NCBI RefSeq assembly: GCF_016714285.1 | Contig: NZ_JADJNN010000001.1 | Span: 806,001-870,000, forward strand | DNA: 64,000 bases | From: Nannocystis sp. | GTDB lineage: Bacteria > Myxococcota_A > Polyangia > Nannocystales > Nannocystaceae | Direction of reading: 5' to 3' | Shown here: positions 9,932 through 21,690 of the stretch, piece by piece | Layout: each line of letters opens with the position of its first letter | Numbering within the stretch: position 1 is the first letter of the stretch | Program-made: the position numbers and the translations under genes | The notes under the pieces: generated by a model | What the model was told of the DNA's origin: nothing | Seen by the model: the letters and a program-made list of their open reading frames with translations, nothing else | Database searches by the model: none

Positions 9932-11467
9932 TCACTCGATGGCCAGCAACGCCCGCGCCCGCGCGCCCGAGTCGTCGATCGTCTGGACCGCGATCCGTCG
10001 CGGTCCGGCCTCGCTGTAAGCGTGACTTGCGAGCGGCTCGACCAGCCCGCGACGCGGACGCAGGTGGTGGGTCGCGGCCGCCAGCACCGGCGGCGTGAAG
10101 TCCCAGTCGACGCACCACGCCGCGACCCGCTCGCGCGGCCCGAGCAGGCGCAGCGCAACCTCGCAGCCCCGCTGCTCGAGCTCCAACTGCGGCGTGGCGA
10201 CCCCGGGCAGCGTGGGCGCGAGCGCGCCGACCTCCTCGACGGTGAAGGCCCGCAGCACGATCGGCCCCGCGCCGCTGCTGCGGCTGCTCCGCGAGATCTG
10301 CCGACACTGCGTGCACTCGCGGTAGCTCGCACGCGCCGCGCCGCGGACCGGCTGACCCGCGAGCGCGAGCAGGCGCCGCCGCGCCAGCTCGATCGCCGCC
10401 GGGTTGCTGTCGATGCCGATGAAGCGCCGACCGAGCCGCGCCGCCGCCTCCGCGGTGGTGCCCGAGCCCAGGAAGGCGTCGAGCACCAGCCCGTCCGGCG
10501 GGCACGCGGCGGCGAGGATCCGCTCGAGCAGCGCGACCGGCTTCTGCGTCGGGTAGCCGAGCCGCTCGGCGGCCATCGGGTTCACCGGCGAGATGTCATC
10601 CCACAGGTTCTGCGCGCGCAGCCCGGGCGACTCATCGAGGTAGCACTTGCGGGTCGGCGTCCCGCTGCGCGTGTACACGATCCGTCCCTCGCGCTCGAGC
10701 TGCTCCATCGCCGCGATCCCGATCGCCCAGGTGCGCGAGGCCGCCGGCAGCTTGCCGCGCCACGGGTACACCAGCTGGCCGCCGTCGCCGTGGCGCGGCG
10801 CGTCGAGCGGGACCAGGCGATAGCGGCCGCGGGCGTCGCTGCGGCGCCAGTGGCTGGCGATGTACTCGGGCGCGTGCGGCACGTGCACGTCGGCCCAGTA
10901 CGCCCGCGCCGACGCGCCGTAGAACAGGATCGCGTCGGTGATCACGCCGAAGCGGCTCGGATCGCTGTGGGCGTTGGCGCGGCGCCACACGATCTCGTTG
11001 CGGAAGTTGGCGTGGCCGAAGATCTCGTCGAGCAGCACCTTGGCGTAGTGCACCGCGTGCCAGTCGAGGTGCACGAACAGGTTGCCCGTCGCCGCCAACA
11101 GCGGGCGCAGGGCCAGCAGGCGCGCGCGCAGCATGTCGAGGTAGCCATCGAGCCCGCCGGGCCAGGTGTCGCGGTAGGCCAGCGCGCCGCCGGGGCTGGC
11201 CGCGCGGTCGCTGCCGGCCATGAAGGGCGGGTCGATGTACACGAGGTCGACCGCGCCGGTCATGCCCTCGGCGAGCAGCACCTGCAGCGCCGCGAGGTTG
11301 TCCGTCGCCGCGATCAGGCGCCCCGCGATCGGGCCCTCACCGACCCGCTCGCGCACCGTGCTCGCGTGGACCGTCGTCGCCGCGGTCGCCTCCTCGGCGT
11401 GCCAGACCAGGCGCGGCTGCCCGCGGGCGACCTGCACGGTGACGGGGCTCGGCTCGCGGCGCGCCAT
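9932..11467 (-). CDS. Beta-class DNA (N4-cytosine or N6-adenine) methyltransferase
   Basis: 511 residues. The catalytic motif IV DPPF is at residues 79-82 and comes before the AdoMet-binding motif FLGSGTT (~332-338), which defines the beta class; YPTQKPVALLERIL just before it is typical. DLVYIDPPF and the HLDWHAVHYAKVLLDEIFG block match type III/orphan enzymes. The last ~130 residues follow a CTQC motif and form an extra domain (IVLRAFTVEEVG to the end) that I do not recognise. No restriction gene lies nearby, so it looks like an orphan methyltransferase. The recognition site cannot be read from sequence. Confidence 0.9.
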   Translation of the reverse strand: MARREPSPVTVQVARGQPRLVWHAEEATAATTVHASTVRERVGEGPIAGRLIAATDNLAALQVLLAEGMTGAVDLVYIDPPFMAGSDRAASPGGALAYRDTWPGGLDGYLDMLRARLLALRPLLAATGNLFVHLDWHAVHYAKVLLDEIFGHANFRNEIVWRRANAHSDPSRFGVITDAILFYGASARAYWADVHVPHAPEYIASHWRRSDARGRYRLVPLDAPRHGDGGQLVYPWRGKLPAASRTWAIGIAAMEQLEREGRIVYTRSGTPTRKCYLDESPGLRAQNLWDDISPVNPMAAERLGYPTQKPVALLERILAAACPPDGLVLDAFLGSGTTAEAAARLGRRFIGIDSNPAAIELARRRLLALAGQPVRGAARASYRECTQCRQISRSSRSSGAGPIVLRAFTVEEVGALAPTLPGVATPQLELEQRGCEVALRLLGPRERVAAWCVDWDFTPPVLAAATHHLRPRRGLVEPLASHAYSEAGPRRIAVQTIDDSGARARALLAIE

Positions 11468-11470
11468 GAT

Positions 11471-11493
11471 CAGTACTCAGTACTCAGTACTCA
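11471..11493. repeat. 7-bp tandem repeat (CAGTACT)
   Basis: Three copies in the 30-bp gap between the methyltransferase start and the ABC transporter stop. AT-richer than its surroundings. It could form part of the methyltransferase promoter, but no clear -10 hexamer was found. Confidence 0.6.
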
Positions 11494-11497
11494 GGGC

Positions 11498-14053
11498 TCA
11501 GTGCCGCTGGCGATCGCGGGCGACCAGGATCGCCGTGGTGAGCGTCAGACAGACCGCCGCGTACGCGGCCAGGGTGCCCCACAGCTGCAGCACGTGCACC
11601 ACCGAGGGGTCGTAGTCGACGGTCGGATAGATCGCGCAGCTGCGCGGGTTGCCCGGGATGACGCAGTTCGAGTAGTCGCGCGGCAGCGGCAGGCGGCTGA
11701 GCGCGCCGAGGGCCTCCATCGCGAAGCGGCTGCTGGTCAGGTACGAGACCCACGCCACGCTCGCGGGCAGCGGCATCAGGGCCAACGCGAACACGATCTG
11801 CGGCACCAGGGCGATCGGGATGATGCTCATCGCCCGGTCCGAGGTGTTGGCCGCGCTCGAGATGAGCAGGCCGAGGCCGAGCCCGGTGATCGAGGTCAGG
11901 AAGATCGTGCCGCCGAGCGCCGACAGGAAGCCGAGCGGCGCGAGGAACTCGCCGCGCAGGTGGTACACGGGCCCGGTGCCCGTGAACTCGACGACCTCCG
12001 CGCTGAAGTCGACCTTGATCGCCAGCACCAGCAGCAGCACCACGCTCTGCACGAAGCACAGCGCCGCCAGCACGAACACCTTGGAGGCCACGTAGGGCCC
12101 GACCTTGAGGCTGGCCAACCGCTCCCGGCGAAAGATCTCCTCCTCCTTGCTGATCTCTCGCGCCGAGTTGAGGATTCCGAACCACACCGCCACCAGCGCG
12201 AGCAGGAACAGCACCAGCCGCCCGTGCGACGACTCGAGGTTCTGCAGCGCGTCCTCCTTGGCGACCAGCAGCAGGATGCCGCCGATGATCGGCGCCTGCA
12301 GCAGCAAGATGACCAGGTTGCGCTGGTCGGACAGCAGCAGCCGGAGGTAGCGGCGCGTGAGGATGCCGAACTGCCGCAGCCCCGACACCGGCGCCACCGC
12401 GGGCCGCACGTCGCGCCCGCGGAGCTCGGCGCCGCCGAGCAGCCGCATCGCCGTCGCCGTCACCGAGGCCGCCGGCTCGCCGCCCTCGCGCGCGGCCTCG
12501 CCGTCGTCGCGCACCCGCGGCGGCGCCCGCTGCAGCCGGTCGTGCACGAAGCGGGCGTAGGTCTCCCCGCGGCGAAACTTCAGCGCCCACAGCTCGGCGA
12601 GGCTGACCGGCGCCCCCGGCGGCCGCTCGTGCGACAGCTCCTCGTACTCGCGCCGCAGCTCGCGCTCGACCAGCGCGCTGCCCGGGTCGGCCACGCCCTC
12701 GAGCTTGGTGTAGATGTCGGCGAAGTCGCCCGAGCTGACGTGGAACATCCGCAGGGCCATCCGCGGCGGGCCGAAGAACACCATGCGGCCCTCGGCCAGG
12801 AACAGCACGTGGTCGCACTGCTGGATGTTGGCGGTCGCGTGGGTGACGAGCACCACCGTGCGCCCGGCGTCGGCCAGACGTCGCAGCGTGTACATCATCT
12901 TCTTCTCGAGGCCCGGGTCGAGCCCGCTGGTCGGCTCGTCGAGGAAGAACAGGCTCGGGTCGGCGAGCAGCTCGGCCGCGATCGAGACCCGCTTGCGCTG
13001 CCCGCCCGAGAGCTGGTCGATGCGGGTCCGGCGGTGCGCCGTCATGTCGACGTCGTCGAGCACGCGCGCGACCCGTGCCTCGATCTCCGCCGCCTCGGTG
13101 TCGGCCGGCAGGCGCAGCTCCGCGGTGTAGCGCAGCGCCTCCTCGACGCGCAGGCGCCCGTGCAAGATGTCGTGCTGCGGCACGTAGCCGAGCACCCCGC
13201 GGTAGGCGTCGAAGTTGCCGTAGTAGTCGTCGCCGTTGACGTACACCGCGCCCGAGCTGGCCCGCGCGAAGCCCGAGAGCGCCTTCAGCAGCGTGCTCTT
13301 GCCCGAGCCCGAGCCGCCGACGATCGCCACGAACTCCCGCGGGCGGATGATCAGCGAGATGCCGCTGATGATCGTGCGCCCGCCGCCGACCGTCCGCACC
13401 AGGTCGCGCGCCTCGAGGGTCATCGCCCCGCGCTGATCGAAGGGCAGCAGCGAGCTGCCGTCGTAGGCCAGCTTGAACGGCCCGATCTGGATCAGCACCC
13501 CCGGCTGCAGCAGCCGCGGCGTCGTGATCCGCTGGCCGCCGACGAAGGTGCCGTTGGTGCTGCCGAGGTCGCGCAGGACGTGGCCGCCGCCCGGCAGGGT
13601 CCCGACCTCGGCGTGCGCCCGCGACACCAGCGGGCTGGCCAGCGTCACGTTGGTGCCCTCGCGGCCGATCGTGGTGACCCGCGGCTCGAGCGGGATCCTC
13701 GTGATCGGCGTGGCCGCCGGGACCATCGTCGACTGCGCGCTGCGCTGGTACAGCAGCGTCACGAAGCTGCCGGTCAGCGGGTCGCCGATGCGGATGACAT
13801 CGTTATGCCGCAGCGTGTGGGTGCCGATGCGCTGGCCCCCGAACATGATCCCGCAGGCGCCGCCGAGATCGACGATCCGGTAGTCCGCGCCGACCGGCTC
13901 GACCCGGGCGTGGTGCGCCGCCAGGAAGCTGGCCGTCACCACGATGTCGTTGTCGACGGTGCGCCCGATCGTCAGCGGCCGGCGCTCGAGCGGCACCTGC
14001 ACTGGCGCCGCGTCCCCGTCACGGACGATCAGCCGGGCGCCCTGGACGTTCAT
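11498..14053 (-). CDS. Double-FHA ABC transporter (ATPase plus ABC-2 permease)
   Basis: 851 residues in one chain. Two forkhead-associated domains come first (~25-95 with IGRTVDNDIVV, ~125-195 with IGREGTNVTLASPLVSRAHAEV and LRDLGSTNGTF), then an ABC domain with Walker A GGSGSGKST near 245, signature LSGGQRKRVSIAAEL near 345 and LFFLDEPTSGLDPG, and a C-terminal ABCG-like permease with about six membrane helices from ~560. FHA domains bind phosphothreonine, so the transporter is likely recruited or regulated by Ser/Thr kinases, several of which are encoded nearby. The substrate is unknown. It is divergent from the small lipoprotein gene at 14185. Confidence 0.93.
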   Translation of the reverse strand: MNVQGARLIVRDGDAAPVQVPLERRPLTIGRTVDNDIVVTASFLAAHHARVEPVGADYRIVDLGGACGIMFGGQRIGTHTLRHNDVIRIGDPLTGSFVTLLYQRSAQSTMVPAATPITRIPLEPRVTTIGREGTNVTLASPLVSRAHAEVGTLPGGGHVLRDLGSTNGTFVGGQRITTPRLLQPGVLIQIGPFKLAYDGSSLLPFDQRGAMTLEARDLVRTVGGGRTIISGISLIIRPREFVAIVGGSGSGKSTLLKALSGFARASSGAVYVNGDDYYGNFDAYRGVLGYVPQHDILHGRLRVEEALRYTAELRLPADTEAAEIEARVARVLDDVDMTAHRRTRIDQLSGGQRKRVSIAAELLADPSLFFLDEPTSGLDPGLEKKMMYTLRRLADAGRTVVLVTHATANIQQCDHVLFLAEGRMVFFGPPRMALRMFHVSSGDFADIYTKLEGVADPGSALVERELRREYEELSHERPPGAPVSLAELWALKFRRGETYARFVHDRLQRAPPRVRDDGEAAREGGEPAASVTATAMRLLGGAELRGRDVRPAVAPVSGLRQFGILTRRYLRLLLSDQRNLVILLLQAPIIGGILLLVAKEDALQNLESSHGRLVLFLLALVAVWFGILNSAREISKEEEIFRRERLASLKVGPYVASKVFVLAALCFVQSVVLLLVLAIKVDFSAEVVEFTGTGPVYHLRGEFLAPLGFLSALGGTIFLTSITGLGLGLLISSAANTSDRAMSIIPIALVPQIVFALALMPLPASVAWVSYLTSSRFAMEALGALSRLPLPRDYSNCVIPGNPRSCAIYPTVDYDPSVVHVLQLWGTLAAYAAVCLTLTTAILVARDRQRH

Positions 14054-14171
14054 CGCCCAGGTGACGTCGCTCGCCTCGGGGCGCGAGGTAGGGTCGACCG
14101 AAAGCGGGATGCAAAACCTTCGCCCCGCCGCCGCGACCTGTCAAATGCTTCGCCTCCCGCGGCATCTCGCC

Positions 14172-14177
14172 TATCCT
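14172..14177 (+). promoter_or_regulatory. -10 element (TATCCT) for the 14185 gene
   Basis: TATCCT ends 7 bp before the ATG, so transcription would begin at or next to the start codon. Confidence 0.55.
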
Positions 14178-14184
14178 TCCCGCC

Positions 14185-15051
14185 ATGAAGCGCAGGACCC
14201 CCACCCTCCTCTCGTTCGGCCTCCTCGGCCTCTCCGTACTGCTCGCCTGCGACGACTCCGGCGAGCAGCGAAAGGACGGGGCCCCGGCCAGCCCCGACGG
14301 CAAGACCGTACCGGACGCCAAGGCCCCGCCGGACGCCAAGGGCGCCCCGCAGGTCACCAAGTTCAAGAACCCGGCCGAGGCGATCGGCGCCTACAACAAG
14401 TGTTACAGCGACTGCTTCACGGCCCACACCAACGCGACCAACCGTGAGACCTGCAAGCTCGACTGCGACAGCCTGGCCGAGACCGGCATGGACTCCCTCA
14501 AGGACGAGGCCTCGAAGGTCACCTACCAGACCACCTGGAAGAACCTCCGTGGCTGCATCACCGGCTGCTGGGAGGACAAGAAGCTGAACGAGACCAACCG
14601 CTCGACCTGCCTCCTCACCTGCTCCGACGCCGCCGAGGTCTCCGCGGTCCCCGTGCCGCCGCCGCCGACGATGGTGCCCGTCCCCCAGCCCCCGGCTGGC
14701 ACGCCCCCCGCCGCCGGCACGCCCCCGGGACCCCGCCCGCCACGCCGCCCGCCACGCCGCCCGCCACACCGCCCGCCACACCGCCCGCGACCCAAAAGAA
14801 GTGAGCGGTTCCTGCGCAGTGCGACAGCCGTCGCACGCGTCGTCTCGGGGCCCTCGGGGCCCCTCCTCCCCGCGGGACCCGCGGGACCCCCGCTCAGACC
14901 TCGCCGCGCTCAGAAGTCGAAGCCGAAGCTGACGCCCTGCATCCGTCCGCCGAGCAGCGGTCCGCCGCGGAAGTTCTGGGGCCGCAGGCGCGAGATGGCC
15001 TTGAGGCTCTTCTCCTGGCGGATGAACTCCTTCGCGTCGGTGCGATCCTGA
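14185..15051 (+). CDS. Cysteine-containing lipoprotein, frameshifted near its C-terminus
   Basis: Signal peptide with lipobox VLLAC, then a short charged linker with PDAKAPPDAKGAP, and a domain with paired cysteines (YNKCYSDCFTAHTNATNRETC, then GCITGCWEDKKLNETNRSTC: two related halves spaced about 50 residues). The tail is Pro/Ala-rich. At about 14728-14732 the frame slips: read one base back, the sequence continues as repeated TPPA units and stops cleanly at 14804 after TQKK. As it stands the frame runs on to 15051 as Arg/Pro-rich nonsense that overlaps the opposite-strand gene. So the true gene probably ends at 14804, and one base has been lost in a run of C. Function unknown. Confidence 0.75.
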   Translation: MKRRTPTLLSFGLLGLSVLLACDDSGEQRKDGAPASPDGKTVPDAKAPPDAKGAPQVTKFKNPAEAIGAYNKCYSDCFTAHTNATNRETCKLDCDSLAETGMDSLKDEASKVTYQTTWKNLRGCITGCWEDKKLNETNRSTCLLTCSDAAEVSAVPVPPPPTMVPVPQPPAGTPPAAGTPPGPRPPRRPPRRPPHRPPHRPRPKRSERFLRSATAVARVVSGPSGPLLPAGPAGPPLRPRRAQKSKPKLTPCIRPPSSGPPRKFWGRRREMALRLFSWRMNSFASVRS

Positions 15052-16259
15052 TAGATGATCACACCGAGCACAGCGCCGAGCAGCACGGCGCTGAGCAGCG
15101 CCACGTCGCCGCCGATGAAGCGCCGCCGCATGCTGTTGCCGTCGGCGACCACCTGGGACGCCAGGCTGGTGTATGCCACCTGGTCGAGCGGGTTGGTGCG
15201 GTCGAGGTTCGCGGCGTCGAGCTTCGCCACCGAGTCCTTGTACGGACCCCGCGCCGCCAGCCCGAGCGCGTAGAAGATGCCGCTCGCGACCAGCGCCCCG
15301 CCGGTCAGGCCGAGCGCGACCCAGCCGCGGGTCTGGAAGTAGCCGAACTTCGGCCCCAGCTTGCACGCCGGGCGCAGGTCCTTGGGGTCGTCCTTGTTGA
15401 CCCGCGGCTTGCGCGGGCCGTTGCGACAGAACGCCTTGAAGTCCTTCTTGAGGTCGACGGTCACGCCGCTGGTGTCGATCGCGTCGCTCAGCCCCGCGTC
15501 GACCTGGTCCTGCGCCTTCTTGATCGCGTCGGCCTCGGCGCGCAGCTCCTCCGGCGTCTTCGACGGCTCGTCGAGCTCCGCGAGGATCTTCTGCTCCGCC
15601 TCGGTCGCCGGCGCCGGCGGGTTCTGGTAGCGCTTGAGGCTCGCGGCCAGCTCGCGCGGCAGGGCCAGCGGCAGGATCAGATCGTCGATCGATCCCGCGG
15701 CCGCCAGCTCACGGATCTTCTTCTTCTGGGTCACGTCGTAGACGACCAGGCTCCCGGCCTTGGTCGGGTCGCTCGACCAGTTGCCATAGATCAGGAAGTT
15801 GTAGGTCGTCCCGCCCTTGGCGCCCTTGATCAGCCAGTCGGCGACCTTGCCGATGCACTCATCGGCGGTGCCACGACACTTCACCTTGTCCGCCGCCGCC
15901 TGGGCGTCGAGCGCGACGCCCTTCACCGTGTAGCCGGCCGTCTCGAGGTCGGCCTGCACCTGCGCGCGCAAGCTGTTGGCCGCGTCCACGTCGCCGCCGA
16001 AGCGCATCAGACCGACCACGTTGCCAGCGGCCACCGGCGCGGCCGCAGGCGCGGCCGCAGGCGCAGGCGCCATGAGCATCGCGCCAGCGGGCGCCAGCTG
16101 CAGGGCGCCAGCGGGAGCCAACGGACGCAGCGACAGCAGCGAGCCGTCGGCCGCGAGCACCGGCAACGGCGAGAGGGCGATCGAGCCGCAGAGCACGCCG
16201 GCCAGGGCGCAACGGAGGGGCGACAACCGGGGGAGGACGCGGGGCGTGGCGGCAGACAT
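14910..16259 (-). CDS. Hypothetical exported membrane protein
   Basis: 449 residues from the ATG at 16259, which gives a good signal peptide ending in VLAAD (an alternative GTG lies at 16295). A Pro/Ala-rich linker (~30-75) is followed by a domain with LMRFGGDVDAANSLRAQV, which resembles the nucleotide-free fold of TolB-like or PEGA-associated proteins, then a helical stretch (TEAEQKILAELDEP) and two membrane helices near 320 and 380. Myxobacteria have many such proteins next to kinases or TPR genes; I do not recognise a named family. Confidence 0.75.
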   Translation of the reverse strand: MSAATPRVLPRLSPLRCALAGVLCGSIALSPLPVLAADGSLLSLRPLAPAGALQLAPAGAMLMAPAPAAAPAAAPVAAGNVVGLMRFGGDVDAANSLRAQVQADLETAGYTVKGVALDAQAAADKVKCRGTADECIGKVADWLIKGAKGGTTYNFLIYGNWSSDPTKAGSLVVYDVTQKKKIRELAAAGSIDDLILPLALPRELAASLKRYQNPPAPATEAEQKILAELDEPSKTPEELRAEADAIKKAQDQVDAGLSDAIDTSGVTVDLKKDFKAFCRNGPRKPRVNKDDPKDLRPACKLGPKFGYFQTRGWVALGLTGGALVASGIFYALGLAARGPYKDSVAKLDAANLDRTNPLDQVAYTSLASQVVADGNSMRRRFIGGDVALLSAVLLGAVLGVIIYQDRTDAKEFIRQEKSLKAISRLRPQNFRGGPLLGGRMQGVSFGFDF

Positions 16260-16414
16260 GTGCGGACGGTGAACCTTCACAGGAGCGGCGAACACAAGGT
16301 GCTCGCGGCGGATGATAGCGGCCTCGTCCGGGCAGTGAAAGCCCGCCCGCGCGGATTTCGGATCGCGGTCCGACCCTGACAGCGCCGCGACAAATCCCCG
16401 GCGACACCCGCAGA

Positions 16415-18409
16415 TCAGCCCTTCGAGGCCTTCCCCGGCCCCGGAGCGACCGATCGGACCCGCCTCGGACCCGCGACGAGGCCCAGACTCACCAGCGCGG
16501 CGATCACCCCGAGCCCGAGCAGCGCGCCATGAAACAGGTTGTGCCGCCCCGCCCAGGCCTCGCCCGCGGCCGCGACCACGAGGACCACCGCGAGGACGTG
16601 ATCGACGATCCGCAGCCCGCGAAGCGGGCCGCGCCCGGCCGCCGCGAGCGCCAGCCCGGTCACCGCCGCCAGCCCCAGCGCCAGCGCCGGGGTCAGCAGC
16701 GCCGCCCCGCCGACCGTCTTACGTGACAGCACCAGCGCCGCCGCGGCGAGCAGCACGGCGAGCCCGATCCACCGCGCCGCCGCGCCCGCACGCCGCGGCG
16801 CAATCAGCCCGGCCACCACCGGCAACGCCGACCCGAGCAGCGCCCCGAGCAACCCGAGCAGCCCCGCGATCACGACGCTCGCCGCGATCACCTCCGCCGC
16901 CCCCAGATCGATCATCGACGCGATCGTCACCCCGAAGATCCCACCGCCATGCAGCGCCTCGGCCAGCCCGCCGACCAGCGCGTCACCAGCGATGCCATGC
17001 AGCGTCGGCCGCAGCCACACCGCCGCCGCCAACCCGGCCGCCACGCCCCAGCTCGCCAGACCCACCACCGCCGTCGGCCCCGCCGCCGCGCGCCGACCGA
17101 GGCTCGCCAGCAGCAGCAGCGCCAGCGCCGGGCTCCACTGCGACGGCCCCCACGGCGAGGCCCACGGGATCGCCGACGCCAGCGCCGGCACCTGTCCCGA
17201 AGGCCATGTCCCAACGAGCATGACCGCAAGGACAGCCAACCCGAGCGCCGCCAGCCCGGCGCCGACCCGCACCAGCCCGCGCCCGGCCACCGGCCACAGC
17301 AGCACCGGCGCCAGCAAGCCCAGCGCCACCCAGGCCCACGCCCGCTGCTCCCAGCGCAGCGCCAACGCCCCGCCCTGGGGCCCACCCTGCGGATCGTTGC
17401 GCGCGCCGAAGCCCGCGAGGCTCGGCCGCCCGACGCCACGCCCCTCCGTGTAACCAGTCCAGCGCCCCGTGACCCCGAGCCCGGCGCTCGCCTCGGAGCT
17501 GTACTTGTCCGGGCACATGCGATCCATGACGGTGTCGGCCGGACGTGGCCCCGGGCGGGTCAGGCTCCCCGGGCACACGAACTCGACCCGCGAGCGCCAG
17601 CCCGTCGTGCCCGACCACACCACCAGCCGCGGCTCGACGGCCCCGGCCGCGATCGGCTGATCGAGGCGCTCCTGCAGCGCCGGCAGCTCCACCGCCTCCA
17701 CCCGAGCGCCCGCGAAGGCCTGGTACGCGCGCGCCGGCCCGTCCGCGAATTGCTGCTCGGCGATCGCCGCCAGGTCGCGCTGCAGCGCCTCCGCCAGCGC
17801 CTGCGGCCCGTAGCCGCGCGAGCCGTCGGGCTCGACGTAGTCGTTGATCGGCAGGTCGAAGGGCCCGTACCCGTCGATCACGATCGCCGTCGCCTGGAAC
17901 GGATGGATGCCGAGGATCGGCCCGGTGTGGGCGAAGCCGCGGGCGCCCGGCGCCTGCGCCTCCATGCGACCCGCGGTGATCGCCGCCGCGATCGCCAGCC
18001 CGGCCACGAGTAGCGCGAGCAAGCCGGCCCGCGCCCCGCGTCCACACGCCAGCGGCGCCAGCACACCGAGCACGAGCAGCGCCGCGATCGCCGGCGGATA
18101 CGCGACGCAAATCCCCGCGATCATCCGCGCCGCCGCCGCGACCACCACGAGCATCGGCAACAGCAGCAGCGGCGCGAGCACACCGCGCTGCCACGCCGCC
18201 ACGCTCGCTCCGTCGCTCGCGCGCAGCCCCGTCGCGCGCCACCACCCGAGCCCCAGCGCCAGCACCAGCACCCCCGCGGCTGGCAGCACGCCCCACGCCA
18301 GCGGCAAGCTCGGCCCCGTCAACACCAGCAGGCCAGCCCCGGCCCCCAACCCGACGCTCCCCACACCAGCGAGCGAGCGCGGGGACGAGGACAGGTCGGG
18401 CGCGGGCAC
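16415..18409 (-). CDS. Hypothetical polytopic membrane protein
   Basis: 664 residues from the GTG at 18409. This start is preferred over the longer frame to 18460, which would run into the divergent lon gene, and it has AAGGTG 4 bp upstream as a ribosome binding site. About five N-terminal membrane helices lead to an extracytoplasmic domain (~150-330, with GIHPFQATAIVIDGYGPFDL), then about nine more helices. One Cys pair (FVCPGS ... DRMCPDKY) is in the extracytoplasmic part. GTWPSGQV near residue 400 is encoded by a copy of the dispersed palindrome. No family recognised. Confidence 0.75.
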   Translation of the reverse strand: MPAPDLSSSPRSLAGVGSVGLGAGAGLLVLTGPSLPLAWGVLPAAGVLVLALGLGWWRATGLRASDGASVAAWQRGVLAPLLLLPMLVVVAAAARMIAGICVAYPPAIAALLVLGVLAPLACGRGARAGLLALLVAGLAIAAAITAGRMEAQAPGARGFAHTGPILGIHPFQATAIVIDGYGPFDLPINDYVEPDGSRGYGPQALAEALQRDLAAIAEQQFADGPARAYQAFAGARVEAVELPALQERLDQPIAAGAVEPRLVVWSGTTGWRSRVEFVCPGSLTRPGPRPADTVMDRMCPDKYSSEASAGLGVTGRWTGYTEGRGVGRPSLAGFGARNDPQGGPQGGALALRWEQRAWAWVALGLLAPVLLWPVAGRGLVRVGAGLAALGLAVLAVMLVGTWPSGQVPALASAIPWASPWGPSQWSPALALLLLASLGRRAAAGPTAVVGLASWGVAAGLAAAVWLRPTLHGIAGDALVGGLAEALHGGGIFGVTIASMIDLGAAEVIAASVVIAGLLGLLGALLGSALPVVAGLIAPRRAGAAARWIGLAVLLAAAALVLSRKTVGGAALLTPALALGLAAVTGLALAAAGRGPLRGLRIVDHVLAVVLVVAAAGEAWAGRHNLFHGALLGLGVIAALVSLGLVAGPRRVRSVAPGPGKASKG

Positions 18410-18438
18410 GGCCCACCTTCTATCAGAGGAAAATCGGT

Positions 18439-18444
18439 TAGTCT
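18439..18444 (+). promoter_or_regulatory. -10 element (TAGTCT) for lon
   Basis: TAGTCT ends 9 bp before the ATG of lon. The same hexamer serves the gene at 24192. Confidence 0.5.
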
Positions 18445-18453
18445 CTCGCCCGC

Positions 18454-20901
<2,448 letters not shown>

Positions 20902-20931
20902 GGTCCGGATCCGATCGCCGCGAAGACCGCC

Positions 20932-21597
20932 TCAGCGCCCCGCGCTGCGCACCCGCAGCTTGCCGACCCCGGTCGACGCCGCGATCGTCGCGCTCGCCCC
21001 GGCATCACACGCGACCTCCAGCGTGGCCGCGATCGCCGGATCGACGTCGCAGCGGTAGCGCCCCGCCGGCACCCGCAGCGACACATCACCCGCCGCCGCG
21101 TTGGCCACCAAACGCTGGGGCGCCGCCGCGAAGCCGAGGTCGATCGCCCCGCCCTCCGTATGCACCTCGACGACGGACCCACGCAGCCCCGACCCTGTCA
21201 CCTTGCCGAGCGCCACCGCGATGTCCAGCGGCCCGGCGACGTCCTGCAGCTCCACATCTCCGTCCCCGAGCTGCACCGTCACCGCCACGCCGGGCGGCAC
21301 CCGCAGCTCGTGATCCACGCGGCAACCCGGCGCCCCGCCGCAGCGGGCCTCGACGCGCAGGGTGTCGCCGCGGACCTCGTCGTAGAGCCGCCGGCTCTGC
21401 GGGAACGCCCGCGCGCTGCGAGTCACCACCACCCGGCTCCCCGCCGGCCCCCCGAGCAGCGTCAGCGAGCCCGCGTCCACCACGATCTCGATCCGCTGCA
21501 CCGTCGGCGGCACGTCGAGGATCTGCCCGCGCAGCGGGGCGCAGGCCGCCACGAGCACCCAACAGCAGCACAGCGCCCGGCGCGACAGAGCAGGCAT
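20932..21597 (-). CDS. Lipoprotein with DUF4097-like beta-helix
   Basis: 221 residues from the ATG at 21597, giving a signal peptide with lipobox LVAAC; the open frame upstream of it codes poorly. The rest is a run of short beta strands with a repeating pattern (VVVTRSARAF, VTVQLGDGDVELQDVAGPLDI, VEVHTEGGAIDLGF, then ATIAASTGVGKLRV), as in DUF4097 adhesin-like proteins. The gene converges on lon with only 30 bp between the stops. Function unknown. Confidence 0.75.
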   Translation of the reverse strand: MPALSRRALCCCWVLVAACAPLRGQILDVPPTVQRIEIVVDAGSLTLLGGPAGSRVVVTRSARAFPQSRRLYDEVRGDTLRVEARCGGAPGCRVDHELRVPPGVAVTVQLGDGDVELQDVAGPLDIAVALGKVTGSGLRGSVVEVHTEGGAIDLGFAAAPQRLVANAAAGDVSLRVPAGRYRCDVDPAIAATLEVACDAGASATIAASTGVGKLRVRSAGR

Positions 21598-21678
21598 GTC
21601 CTTGCTTACGCCGACTCGCCCGTGCCAGCAAGTCGCCGCCTCGCCCGTGCCAGCAGATCGCCGGCACCTCACACCAGC

Positions 21679-21684
21679 TATCCT
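21679..21684 (+). promoter_or_regulatory. -10 element (TATCCT) for the 21691 gene
   Basis: TATCCT, then 6 bp, then a GTG start. Confidence 0.5.
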
Positions 21685-21690
21685 CGCCGC

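Noticed and set aside
9932..11467. Restriction-modification system
   Set aside because: No endonuclease, specificity or helicase gene lies within several kb on either side.
10022..14188. A plus-strand open frame of over 1,300 codons opposite the methyltransferase and ABC genes
   Set aside because: It is antisense to two clear genes, composed mainly of Arg, Gln, His and Pro as expected of a GC-rich shadow frame, with no domain. Similar shadows at 52083-58060, 28192-29217 and 30452-32851 were left out.
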